Of a stretch of DNA of 17,808 nucleotides, positions 7,111 to 13,408 are shown piece by piece. A program made the position numbers and the translations under genes. The notes beneath the pieces are model-generated. The model saw nothing but the letters and a program-made list of their open reading frames with translations. It had not been told where the DNA came from and searched no databases. Positions within the stretch are counted from its first letter, which is position 1. Each line of letters begins with the position of its first letter. The stretch lies in NCBI GenBank assembly GCA_947303105.1, contig CAMYXQ010000007.1:1-17808 (forward strand), in the 5' to 3' direction. Source of the stretch: an uncultured Caryophanales bacterium. GTDB taxonomy: Bacteria; Bacillota_I; Bacilli_A; RFN20; CAG-826.

Positions 7111-7139
7111 TTGTCACCAAAGGTGATTAGTGATAAGAT
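7111..7139 (+). promoter_or_regulatory. Promoter of the thioredoxin-like gene with inverted repeat
   Basis: TTGTCA (7111-7116, 5 of 6) and TAAGAT (7134-7139) are 17 bases apart. An inverted repeat TCACC and GGTGA around AAA (7114-7126) overlaps the -35 box and spacer. The -10 box overlaps a possible in-frame GTG start (7130), which argues that translation begins later, at 7184. Confidence 0.6.
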
Positions 7140-7183
7140 ACTTGCGCTCGATTTTTTCGAATGTTCAAATCGGAGGCTCACTG

Positions 7184-8059
7184 ATGATTATTCTCAAAGC
7201 AATAGGTAACTTCTTCGTCAAGGTGTGGCGTTGGATCAAAGAAACCGCTTGGATCCAGCCGTTGCTCATCGTTGGCGGTATCTTCGCGATCATCTTCTCA
7301 ATCCCTTATATCACTGACTGGGTGGGCAGCTGGGGCTATGGCTCCACCGGTGCCTACTTCAACAGCAAACTCAAGAGCTTGGAAGGTGAAAAAGAAGAAG
7401 CGGTCAAAGGCAAAGACGGTGACTATGTCACCGAGGCTGACAAGATCGTCTATGACATCTACGAAAACACCAAACTGGCCTACGACGGAAACTACGATCA
7501 GATCAACTCTGAGTATGGCGAGAAATTCTTCCTCGTCTTCACCAGTGACGACTGCGATGGCTGCAGCAAGGCCGAAGAAGGCTTCAAGGCCCTCTTCGAT
7601 ACCGACAACTGGGGCAAGCTTCTCATCGCCGAGGACTATGAATCCTTCAAGGATCCGACCAACTTGATCTACACGATCAACGCTTCGGAAGCCTCGACCA
7701 ATGACGAAGATTACAAAGACACCCAGAACAGCAAAGCCTTCTACCGTTTCCTCGAACGTAACCTCAGCTTCTTCAACATGACCGGTTACTACCTTGAGAA
7801 CTCCGCTCCGTACAAGATCAATCGTTCGGTTGGCGAAACCAACTACAACCATTATTCGACCCCGGACTTCGAAGACTTCGTGACCCCGACCATCCTCTTG
7901 GTCGACTACACCGAGGCCGCCAAAGCGCAGAACCGCGCCGGCGTGTCCGAAGTGATCTTCGGCGTCACGGAACTCGACAAAGCTCGCTTGCTCCTTCAAA
8001 TGTGGGATCACACCACGAGCCGCACCGACAATCCGTTCTCGGCTAACTACGTCGCTTAA
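7184..8059 (+). CDS. Membrane-anchored thioredoxin-fold-like protein with CDGC motif
   Basis: A 291-residue protein. One hydrophobic anchor lies at about residues 24-45 after a basic N-terminus, so the rest is probably extracellular. FFLVFTSDDCDGC at 115-127 has the hydrophobic strand followed by CxxC (Cys124/127) seen in thioredoxin-fold oxidoreductases, and VTPTILLVDY later fits the cis-Pro strand. Much of the remainder is insertion or lineage-specific sequence. A role in disulfide exchange outside the membrane is inferred. I choose ATG 7184 because GGAGG lies seven bases upstream; an earlier in-frame GTG (7130) falls in the promoter -10. Codons end unusually often in C, suggesting high expression. 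A strong terminator follows the stop. An uncharacterised PMT-, glutaredoxin- or bacteriocin-type thioredoxin relative is possible. Confidence 0.78.
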   Translation: MIILKAIGNFFVKVWRWIKETAWIQPLLIVGGIFAIIFSIPYITDWVGSWGYGSTGAYFNSKLKSLEGEKEEAVKGKDGDYVTEADKIVYDIYENTKLAYDGNYDQINSEYGEKFFLVFTSDDCDGCSKAEEGFKALFDTDNWGKLLIAEDYESFKDPTNLIYTINASEASTNDEDYKDTQNSKAFYRFLERNLSFFNMTGYYLENSAPYKINRSVGETNYNHYSTPDFEDFVTPTILLVDYTEAAKAQNRAGVSEVIFGVTELDKARLLLQMWDHTTSRTDNPFSANYVA

Positions 8060-8067
8060 GAAAAATG

Positions 8068-8096
8068 AAAACCGCCATCTCGGCGGTTTTTCTTTT
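8068..8096. terminator. Bidirectional intrinsic terminator
   Basis: Stem AAAACCGCC (8068-8076) pairs perfectly with GGCGGTTTT (8082-8090) around a 5-base loop, followed by TTCTTTT on the plus strand and an A-rich flank that gives T residues on the minus strand. It separates the convergent stops at 8059 and 8095. Confidence 0.88.
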
Positions 8097-8634
8097 ACTG
8101 CAATTCGGCTTTGATGAGTTTTGTTTTCCCGTAGCGATGTTCTTTGGCGAAGCGGAGCCGCTCATCATGCACTGGGCAATCACCCTCATATTCATAGACG
8201 ATGACCGCGCCTGGGGCGAGCAGATTCCGCTCGATGAGGAGGTTCGTGGCATCGACGTAGAGACCCGTTTCCTTATAAGGCGGATCGATGAAGACGATGT
8301 CGAAGGGAATGGTCGCCTGACTTAGATATTCCAGGGCATCTCCCTGAAATACCGACGAACGATCCGCGATTTGGAGCGTTTTTATGTTTTTGAGGATCGC
8401 TTTCGCACAATCAGGACTCTTTTCGGCGAAGACGGAGAAAGCCGCCCCGCGGGAAAGTAACTCGATGCCGACCGCGCCAGAACCGGCGAAAAGATCCAAG
8501 CAACGGGCGCCGCTCGCCTTGGCTAAAGTCATGCTGGCGACCGCTTCGCGGACCATGCTCTTGGTCGGGACCAATAAAGAGTCTGGGGTCTCGATATTGC
8601 GGGAACGGAATTCCCCTCCGGAAATCTTGATCAT
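8095..8634 (-). CDS. rsmD: 16S rRNA (guanine966-N2)-methyltransferase RsmD
   Basis: A 179-residue protein of normal RsmD length. It begins MIKISGGEFRSR as in the family, has the SAM-binding DLFAGSG at 47-53, and the catalytic DPPY at 117-120 typical of N2-guanine and N6-adenine methyltransferases. RsmD methylates G966 of 16S rRNA in the assembled small subunit. Its ATG overlaps the ylbF stop by four bases (8631-8634), indicating translational coupling. In Bacillus the order is ylbF-ylbG-ylbH(rsmD)-coaD; here ylbG and coaD are absent from this spot. Family assignment is firm. Confidence 0.95.
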   Translation of the reverse strand: MIKISGGEFRSRNIETPDSLLVPTKSMVREAVASMTLAKASGARCLDLFAGSGAVGIELLSRGAAFSVFAEKSPDCAKAILKNIKTLQIADRSSVFQGDALEYLSQATIPFDIVFIDPPYKETGLYVDATNLLIERNLLAPGAVIVYEYEGDCPVHDERLRFAKEHRYGKTKLIKAELQ

Positions 8635-8990
8635 AAAATCTCCTTCGAAATCACTTTGCGGCGATAAGGGCCGAATAAGATATCGTCGATCTCGGCATAG
8701 AGATCGCGGACAGCGATGTAACTCTCCGTATACTCTTTGGCGAGCGGATTGGTGTCTAATGCCAGCTTGGCTTCGTAGAGTTCCTTTTTCCGCTTCTCAA
8801 TCAGCTCTTGATCGTTCGTCGCAAGGGCTTCCGAATAGAGGCGTTCGGCCTCATCCATCGCCCGCGACAAGGCAATGACTCCCTCATCCTCCGTCAGCCG
8901 TTTCTCCAAATCGCGCATGCGCAAAACGCGCGCGTCTTCCTTTAATAATCTCGCATATTCGTAGAGGGCTTCGCGGAGGCGGTCATTCAT
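8631..8990 (-). CDS. ylbF: YlbF-family (Com_YlbF/YmcA) regulator
   Basis: A 119-residue, almost entirely helical protein matching the YlbF/YmcA type: an amphipathic N-terminal helix, a central EAERLYSEAL...LIEKRKKELYEAK helical hairpin and a TNPLAKEY turn. In Bacillus subtilis YlbF works with YmcA and YaaT in the Y-complex that affects RNase Y-dependent mRNA processing, competence and sporulation. The cysteines that bind an iron-sulfur cluster in that complex are not evident here. The adjacency to rsmD supports the call. No Shine-Dalgarno sequence precedes the ATG at 8990; a TACAAT box ends eight bases upstream, so the message may be near-leaderless. Confidence 0.85.
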   Translation of the reverse strand: MNDRLREALYEYARLLKEDARVLRMRDLEKRLTEDEGVIALSRAMDEAERLYSEALATNDQELIEKRKKELYEAKLALDTNPLAKEYTESYIAVRDLYAEIDDILFGPYRRKVISKEIL

Positions 8991-8998
8991 ACAATCGA

Positions 8999-9004
8999 AT
9001 TGTA
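8999..9004 (-). promoter_or_regulatory. -10 box of the ylbF-rsmD operon
   Basis: TACAAT on the minus strand (5 of 6) ends eight bases before the ylbF ATG. Between them, 8991-9003 reads ACAAT-CGA-ATTGT, a short inverted repeat. No clear -35 box is seen. Confidence 0.4.
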
Positions 9005-9022
9005 AGCGAAACGGCGTTCTTA

Positions 9023-9031
9023 TGCTATAAT
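9023..9031 (+). promoter_or_regulatory. Extended -10 promoter of the deformylase gene
   Basis: TGCTATAAT, a perfect extended -10, ends ten bases before the ATG at 9042. The only earlier in-frame ATG (9030) lies inside this box and cannot be on the transcript. The leader would be only about three bases long. Confidence 0.7.
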
Positions 9032-9041
9032 GGCGTTTGCT

Positions 9042-9584
9042 ATGTTACGAATCGTCAAAGACACATCCGCATCCCTCAGAGCCCGTAGCAAACCGGTCGA
9101 TCTTCCCGTCTCTCAGGAAGACCTCGACACCATCTATGGGATGCTTCAATATCTCAAAGACAGCCAGGATCCCGCATTCTTAGAAGCCCATCCGAAAGTC
9201 CGCACCGGCGTCGGTTTGGCCGCGCCCCAGATCGGGGTCAACAAACGGATGCTCGTCGTCTACTATGTAGACGGAGAGGAAGAGATCTGCCACATGCTCA
9301 TCAATCCGCAGATCATCGTCAACTCGGTCCGTAAATGTTATCTCAACGGCGGCGAAGGCTGCCTTTCCGTCGATGCGGAACACCCCGGCTACGTCCTCCG
9401 CGATTATAAGATCACCGTCAAGGCAATCGAGGCCCGCACCAAAGAGGAAATCATCTTCAAAGCGGTCGGCTATGAAGCCATTGTCCTCCAACATGAAATC
9501 GACCATCTGAACGGCATTCTTTTCTATGACCGCATCGACAAAAAAGACCCGTTCAAAGTCCCGGCCGGTTCCGTCGAAATCTGA
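9042..9584 (+). CDS. def: Peptide deformylase
   Basis: A 180-residue metalloenzyme that removes the formyl group from nascent N-terminal methionine. All three family motifs are present: GVGLAAPQ at 56-63 (motif 1), EGCLSV at 105-110 with the metal-ligand cysteine, and QHEIDHLNG at 150-158 with two histidines and the catalytic Glu152. The length and the insertion between the first helix and motif 1 fit the type 2 enzymes of Firmicutes. The start is placed at 9042 rather than 9030, since 9030 is within the -10 box. There is no ribosome-binding site, so the mRNA is near-leaderless. It is divergent from ylbF. Confidence 0.96.
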   Translation: MLRIVKDTSASLRARSKPVDLPVSQEDLDTIYGMLQYLKDSQDPAFLEAHPKVRTGVGLAAPQIGVNKRMLVVYYVDGEEEICHMLINPQIIVNSVRKCYLNGGEGCLSVDAEHPGYVLRDYKITVKAIEARTKEEIIFKAVGYEAIVLQHEIDHLNGILFYDRIDKKDPFKVPAGSVEI

Positions 9585-9622
9585 TTCAATCTTCCGATAC
9601 CATCGATGATAACGCTTTCAGT

Positions 9623-9650
9623 TTCCCTTAGGGAATTTTCTTGTTATAGT
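9623..9650 (+). promoter_or_regulatory. Hairpin and extended -10 promoter before RNase J
   Basis: A small hairpin, TTCCC and GGGAA around TTA (9623-9635), followed by TTTTCTT, could be a weak terminator for def. It is followed by TGTTATAGT (9642-9650), an extended -10. The RNase J leader would then be about 50 bases and ends with GGGGG eight bases before the ATG. A weak AGCC/GGCT stem with a CTTTTT tail also lies in this leader. Confidence 0.45.
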
Positions 9651-9705
9651 AATAGCAACGAAGCCGTTTTACATATAAAGAGGCTCTTTTTCGGGGGTTT
9701 AAACT

Positions 9706-11385
9706 ATGGCCAGATTATCACGGCCGATCAGCATCTTCGCTTTAGGCGGGCTTGGCGAGGTCGGCAAAAACACGTATTGCTTTGAAGCGGACCGCTCCAT
9801 CATTTTGATCGATGCCGGCGTCCGTTTTCCGGAAGCCAACCTCCCCGGCGTCTCTTATGTCATCCCCGAATACACCTACCTCAAAAACAACCGTTCGAAA
9901 GTAAAAGCCCTCTTTATCACCCACGGCCACGAAGACCATATCGGCGGCATTCCCTTCTTGGTCCGCAGCCTTTTCATCCCCGTCATCTATGCCCCGCGTC
10001 TCGCCGCGGCTTTGATCCGCCACAAACTGGAAGACGCCAAGATCAAAGAACCGGTCCATGTCATCGAATATGATGCCGACACCGTCGTTCCGATCGGCGA
10101 TGATTTCACCGTTTCCTTCTTCCGGGTCACCCACTCGATCCCGGATGCCTACGGCATCTGCATCGATACGAAGGAAGGTCGCATCGTCGACACCGGCGAC
10201 TATAAGATCGATTTGACCCCGGTTGGACCGAACTTCGAATTAAGCAAACTCGCCAGACTTGGCGCCGAAGGAGTCGACCTTCTCATGAGCGATTCCACCA
10301 ACGCCGAACTTGAAGGATATACTCCGAGCGAAACCGCCGTCCGCCGTGACGTCGAAGAGATTTTCGACAAGGCCCCTGGCCGCGTCATCGTCTCGACCTT
10401 CTCCAGCAATATCAACCGTATTCAGCAGGTTGTCGAAGTCGCTGTCGAGCATGACCGTAAAATCTGCATTTTGGGCCGTTCGATGGTCAATGTCGTCGGC
10501 ATCGCCCGCGATTATGGCTATATCAAAATCCCCGATGCCAACTTGATTTCCGAAGAAATGGTCCGCACATACAGAGCCGGTGAGATCTGTCTTCTTTGCA
10601 CCGGCAGCCAAGGTGAGGAAATGGCAGCTTTGTCGCGCATCGCCAACGGCACACATAAAAACATTCGTATCCTTCCGGGCGACACAATCATTTTCTCTTC
10701 GAACCCGATTCCCGGCAACGGCGCCTTGGTCGATCGTTTAATCAATAACCTCGTCAAACAGGGGGCCGATGTGAAACAGAATGGTTTGTCCTTCTCCCTT
10801 CATAGCTCCGGTCACCCGTCCCGCCAGGAACTCCGCTTGATGCTCAAACTCGCCAAACCGCATTACTTTATGCCCGCCCACGGCGAATATCGCATGCTCA
10901 AGATGCATGGCGAACTTGCCGAGCAAGTTGGCGTTCCCAAAGAGAACATCTTCATCTGCGAGAATGGCGACATGCTTACCTTATTCGATCATAAAGTCTC
11001 GCGTGGCGGACACGTCCCCGCCGATGACATCTATATTTCTGGTTATGACCTCGATGGCGCGTCCCAATCTTCGATCACCGAACGCGATAGTTTAAAGAAC
11101 GAAGGGGTCGTGATCATCATGACCACCATCGATACCCGTACCGGTCGCATCATCGCCCCGCCGGTCTTCTACGCCCGCGGCTTTGCCACAGGCGGCGACA
11201 CCCATATCGCCCGCCATGCCCAGATGGAAGCCGAAAGTGCCCTCCGCCGTTCCCTTTCCGAGCATCAAGCTTTCGGCGAAATCAAGACGGCGATCCGCAA
11301 TGCGGTTGCCAAATACCTGTTCCGCAAGACGGAAAGAACCCCGGTCGTCATCCCGATGGTTCTCAATGAGGCAGGACGCCGCTAA
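9706..11385 (+). CDS. rnjA: Ribonuclease J
   Basis: A 559-residue metallo-beta-lactamase/beta-CASP ribonuclease of normal length. HGHEDHIGG at 73-81 is the zinc-binding motif 2, GDYKID follows later, SDSTNAE marks the start of the beta-CASP domain, and SSGHPSRQEL and PAHGEY complete the metal site. RNase J has 5'-3' exonuclease and endonuclease activity and drives mRNA turnover and rRNA maturation in Firmicutes. The gene has a leader and a GGGGG ribosome site. Its stop overlaps the maf start by one base, so the two are translated together. RnjA or RnjB cannot be told apart without comparison; RnjA is the default. Confidence 0.97.
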   Translation: MARLSRPISIFALGGLGEVGKNTYCFEADRSIILIDAGVRFPEANLPGVSYVIPEYTYLKNNRSKVKALFITHGHEDHIGGIPFLVRSLFIPVIYAPRLAAALIRHKLEDAKIKEPVHVIEYDADTVVPIGDDFTVSFFRVTHSIPDAYGICIDTKEGRIVDTGDYKIDLTPVGPNFELSKLARLGAEGVDLLMSDSTNAELEGYTPSETAVRRDVEEIFDKAPGRVIVSTFSSNINRIQQVVEVAVEHDRKICILGRSMVNVVGIARDYGYIKIPDANLISEEMVRTYRAGEICLLCTGSQGEEMAALSRIANGTHKNIRILPGDTIIFSSNPIPGNGALVDRLINNLVKQGADVKQNGLSFSLHSSGHPSRQELRLMLKLAKPHYFMPAHGEYRMLKMHGELAEQVGVPKENIFICENGDMLTLFDHKVSRGGHVPADDIYISGYDLDGASQSSITERDSLKNEGVVIIMTTIDTRTGRIIAPPVFYARGFATGGDTHIARHAQMEAESALRRSLSEHQAFGEIKTAIRNAVAKYLFRKTERTPVVIPMVLNEAGRR

Positions 11386-11957
11386 TGTTCATCCTCGCAT
11401 CCCAATCGCCGAGAAGGCAGCAACTCTTGAAGGAGATCGTCCCGGATTTTTCCGTCGTCGTCTCCGAGGTCGATGAAGAGAAAATCATCCCGAGCACGGA
11501 TCCTTTCCGCCTACCAATCGAGGAAAGTATCCTCAAGGCAAAGGCAGTTGCCAAGGACCATCCCGATGATGAAATCCTCGCCTGCGACACGGTCGTTTTG
11601 CTTGATGGCCACCCGCTTGGAAAACCGAAAAACCGGGCAGAAGCCATTCAAATGCTCAGAAATCAGTCTGGAAAGGAACAACTCGTCATCTCTGGATATA
11701 CCCACATTTTCCGCGGGAAAATCCACACGGGATATGATGTTACCACGGTTTATTTCAACGAATTAAGCGACGAACTCATCGAACGCTACATCGATGAATG
11801 CCAACCGTTCGACAAAGCAGGCGCTTATGGCATCCAGGATGAATACGGGCTCATAAAGAAAATCGAGGGCAGCTATTCCAACGTGATGGGGTTGCCACTC
11901 GAGAAACTCAAAGAGGATTTGTCACGCTTCCGGGAAGAGGGAAGCATAGACCGCTGA
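11385..11957 (+). CDS. maf: Maf-family nucleoside triphosphate pyrophosphatase
   Basis: A 190-residue protein starting with MFILASQSPRRQQLL, the Maf signature (SxSPRR at 6-11). The catalytic aspartate is in ACDTVV near residue 68, followed by GKPKNRAEA, and GAYGIQ lies near residue 142. Maf proteins hydrolyse non-canonical or pyrimidine nucleoside triphosphates; YhdE-type activity on dTTP and UTP is possible. The start codon overlaps the RNase J stop as TAATG. The final 36 bases overlap the 3' end of the convergent EIIB-like gene. Confidence 0.95.
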   Translation: MFILASQSPRRQQLLKEIVPDFSVVVSEVDEEKIIPSTDPFRLPIEESILKAKAVAKDHPDDEILACDTVVLLDGHPLGKPKNRAEAIQMLRNQSGKEQLVISGYTHIFRGKIHTGYDVTTVYFNELSDELIERYIDECQPFDKAGAYGIQDEYGLIKKIEGSYSNVMGLPLEKLKEDLSRFREEGSIDR

Positions 11958-12287
11958 TGCGCCGCCTTTGACGACGAGGGTCAATTTATCTTCGCTTTGG
12001 ATAAAGCCGGTCACCCCGGCTTTTTTTAATGCCTCGCGATCGATGATGCCATAGTCCTTGCAAGTTAGAACGATGCGCGATCCTTGGCAGGACTTCGTCA
12101 GCACATTGTCCGGTCCGCCGAGGGCGTCCATGCAACCGCCGACGTCCACCGCGACTTTCTTTTTCTTCGGGTGGGTGATGAAATAAGCAACCACGGCGCC
12201 GATCGCGGCTCCGCCTAACGCACAAACGAGGATGATCCACCAATATTCGGACCAGAAACCATCAAAAACAACAAAACGATAATTCAT
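11922..12287 (-). CDS. Membrane-anchored PTS EIIB-like domain protein
   Basis: A 121-residue protein: one membrane anchor at about 17-38, a lysine cluster, then about 75 residues resembling the EIIB domain of glucose-type PTS permeases (DALGGPDNVL, then Cys67 in KSCQGSRIVL, then LKKAGVTGFI). In true EIIB the cysteine sits in a CxTRLR-like context and is phosphorylated; here CQGSRI is altered, so phosphotransfer is doubtful. No EIIC or EIIA is adjacent. The start at 12287 is chosen because a TGCTATTAT box ends six bases upstream; the frame is open further upstream, but those codons overlap the CYTH gene. A sensor or regulatory role is only inference. Confidence 0.75.
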   Translation of the reverse strand: MNYRFVVFDGFWSEYWWIILVCALGGAAIGAVVAYFITHPKKKKVAVDVGGCMDALGGPDNVLTKSCQGSRIVLTCKDYGIIDREALKKAGVTGFIQSEDKLTLVVKGGASAVYASLFPEA

Positions 12288-12292
12288 ATCGT

Positions 12293-12302
12293 TATAATAG
12301 CA
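12293..12302. promoter_or_regulatory. Overlapping divergent -10 boxes
   Basis: TATAAT (12293-12298, +) for the CYTH gene and TATTAT (12294-12299, -) for the EIIB-like gene share five bases. On the minus strand the box is extended (TGCTATTAT). RNA polymerase can occupy only one of them at a time, so the two genes may exclude each other. The plus transcript would have a leader of about 13 bases carrying GGAGGG; the minus transcript would be leaderless. Confidence 0.6.
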
Positions 12303-12317
12303 CATGGAGGGATAAAT

Positions 12318-12884
12318 ATGAGCAATGCGATTGAAATTGAAGCCAAGGCTTTGGTTCGCCCGGAAGACTACAAAAAACTCCTGAAACGCTTCGGCGGATA
12401 CCGGAAATACAAACAGACCAATTACTATCTCGACAATGACAAATCCGAGATGCGCAAAGAAGGTCTCGGCCTCCGCATCCGCGAACGGAATGGCGAGTAC
12501 GAAATGACCTTGAAGACCCCTTTGAGCCAAGGGCTCCTCGAAAAGAACGAACATATCAAAGTCGACCAATTCGAGGACTTCGCCGGCAAGGGCATCTTCC
12601 CGGAGAACGATCTCAAACGGTTCCTGACGATGATGGATATCGATGTTTCCTCGCTCCGCATCAAAGGCGCCCTCACAACCGAAAGAATCGACGTTCCGTA
12701 TAAGGGCGGCAAACTTTCCATCGACAAAAATGAGTACAGCGACATCGTGGATTACGAAGTCGAACTCGAATACAACAACGAGAAAGACGCCGAGGACTTG
12801 CTCCGCGAACTCTTCGAAGAAGAGAATATCCCATTCTCCCTCAATAAGAAAACGAAGGTCGCCAGGGCCTTAAGCGCTCACTAA
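12318..12884 (+). CDS. CYTH-domain protein (YjbK-like)
   Basis: A 188-residue protein with the CYTH signature ExExK as EIEAK at 6-10, then alternating basic and acidic strands (LRIRER, MTLKTP, ERIDV, LSIDKNEYSD, YEVELEY) and a final KKTKVARAL. These line the tunnel that binds triphosphates and metals in the family (adenylate cyclase CyaB, thiamine triphosphatase, tripolyphosphatase). The YjbK branch is common in Bacilli and may act on inorganic tripolyphosphate or similar substrates; that is inferred. A GGAGGG ribosome site lies 6 bases before the ATG. A terminator follows inside the convergent spx gene. Confidence 0.9.
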   Translation: MSNAIEIEAKALVRPEDYKKLLKRFGGYRKYKQTNYYLDNDKSEMRKEGLGLRIRERNGEYEMTLKTPLSQGLLEKNEHIKVDQFEDFAGKGIFPENDLKRFLTMMDIDVSSLRIKGALTTERIDVPYKGGKLSIDKNEYSDIVDYEVELEYNNEKDAEDLLRELFEEENIPFSLNKKTKVARALSAH

Positions 12885-12887
12885 GAT

Positions 12888-13340
12888 TTATTGATTGACG
12901 GGCTGATCGCTGATCGGCTCGTTTTTTGATCCGCAAGAAGAATATAAGGGGCAATCCGTCGCCGAGCAGGCGATGGCAGCGAGTCGTCTCGCCCTCGGGA
13001 TGAACGTCCGGATTTCCTCGGAGTTGTATCCAACCTGGATGCGATGGTCATCGACGATGATCGGCCGCCGCAGAACGGAGGGATTGCTCAGGATGAAATT
13101 AATGAGTTCGCTGAGTTTCATCGAGTCGAAATCGATGTTGTTTTCCATGACGATTTTGCTGCGCGGGGAGATGATGTCGTCGGTGCCGTTCTCGCTCTTG
13201 ACGATGATCTCAAAAACCTCACTATAGGTCAGTTTGTTCGAAAAGATGTCCTTGCTGGTGAAGGGGATTTCCTGCTCTTTGAACCACTGGATCACTTTCC
13301 GGCAGCTGCTGCAACTCGGCGAATAATAAATTTTGATCAC
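12888..13340 (-). CDS. spx: Spx-family redox regulator with cysteine-containing tail
   Basis: A 150-residue ArsC-fold protein very close to Spx: the redox switch CSSC at 10-13, GTDDIIS followed by RSK near 52-62, LRRPIIVDD at 90-98 and QVGYNSEEIR near 102-111. Spx binds the RNA polymerase alpha subunit and redirects transcription under disulfide stress. Classical Spx is about 131 residues; here the C-terminus is replaced by a longer tail with Cys125, Cys130 and Cys136. The start is GTG at 13340, with no ribosome site; TGCTACAAT ends six bases upstream, so it is probably leaderless. Family call firm; the tail is unusual. Confidence 0.93.
   Translation of the reverse strand: MIKIYYSPSCSSCRKVIQWFKEQEIPFTSKDIFSNKLTYSEVFEIIVKSENGTDDIISPRSKIVMENNIDFDSMKLSELINFILSNPSVLRRPIIVDDHRIQVGYNSEEIRTFIPRARRLAAIACSATDCPLYSSCGSKNEPISDQPVNQ
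12898..12927 (+). terminator. Terminator of the CYTH gene inside the spx 3' end
   Basis: Arms ACGGGCTGATC (12898-12908) and GATCGGCTCGT (12912-12922) pair over 11 positions with two G-T wobbles around a 3-base loop, followed by TTTTT. It begins 14 bases after the CYTH stop and doubles as the last codons of spx. Confidence 0.75.
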
Positions 13341-13346
13341 GGGGTA

Positions 13347-13372
13347 ATTGTAGCACCCTACGCGCTCCGCGT
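13347..13372 (-). promoter_or_regulatory. spx promoter with adjacent inverted repeat
   Basis: The extended -10 TGCTACAAT (13347-13355 on the minus strand) ends six bases before the GTG. Just upstream, ACGCG and CGCGT around CTC (13360-13372) form an inverted repeat that lies between the spx -10 and the -35 box of the divergent HAD gene, a suitable place for a shared operator. Confidence 0.55.
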
Positions 13373-13401
13373 GGACAAAAATGCCACCGACAATTTATAA
13401 T
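13372..13401 (+). promoter_or_regulatory. Promoter of the HAD phosphatase gene
   Basis: TGGACA (13372-13377, 5 of 6) and a perfect TATAAT (13396-13401) are 18 bases apart. The -10 ends seven bases before the ATG at 13409, so the transcript should be leaderless or nearly so. Confidence 0.7.
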
Positions 13402-13408
13402 CCCTACT

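Noticed and set aside
7130..7183. GTG start adding 18 residues to the thioredoxin-like protein
   Set aside because: The GTG falls next to the -10 box, and GGAGG is correctly spaced only for the ATG at 7184.
7298..8011. 237-codon minus-strand frame opposite the thioredoxin-like gene
   Set aside because: Repetitive Val/Phe/Gly/Asp composition mirrors the C-ending codons of the real gene; it has no promoter or ribosome site.
12288..12569. Upstream extension of the EIIB-like frame to an ATG at 12569
   Set aside because: It overlaps the CYTH coding sequence on the other strand, and its residues look like antisense sequence; the promoter points to the start at 12287.
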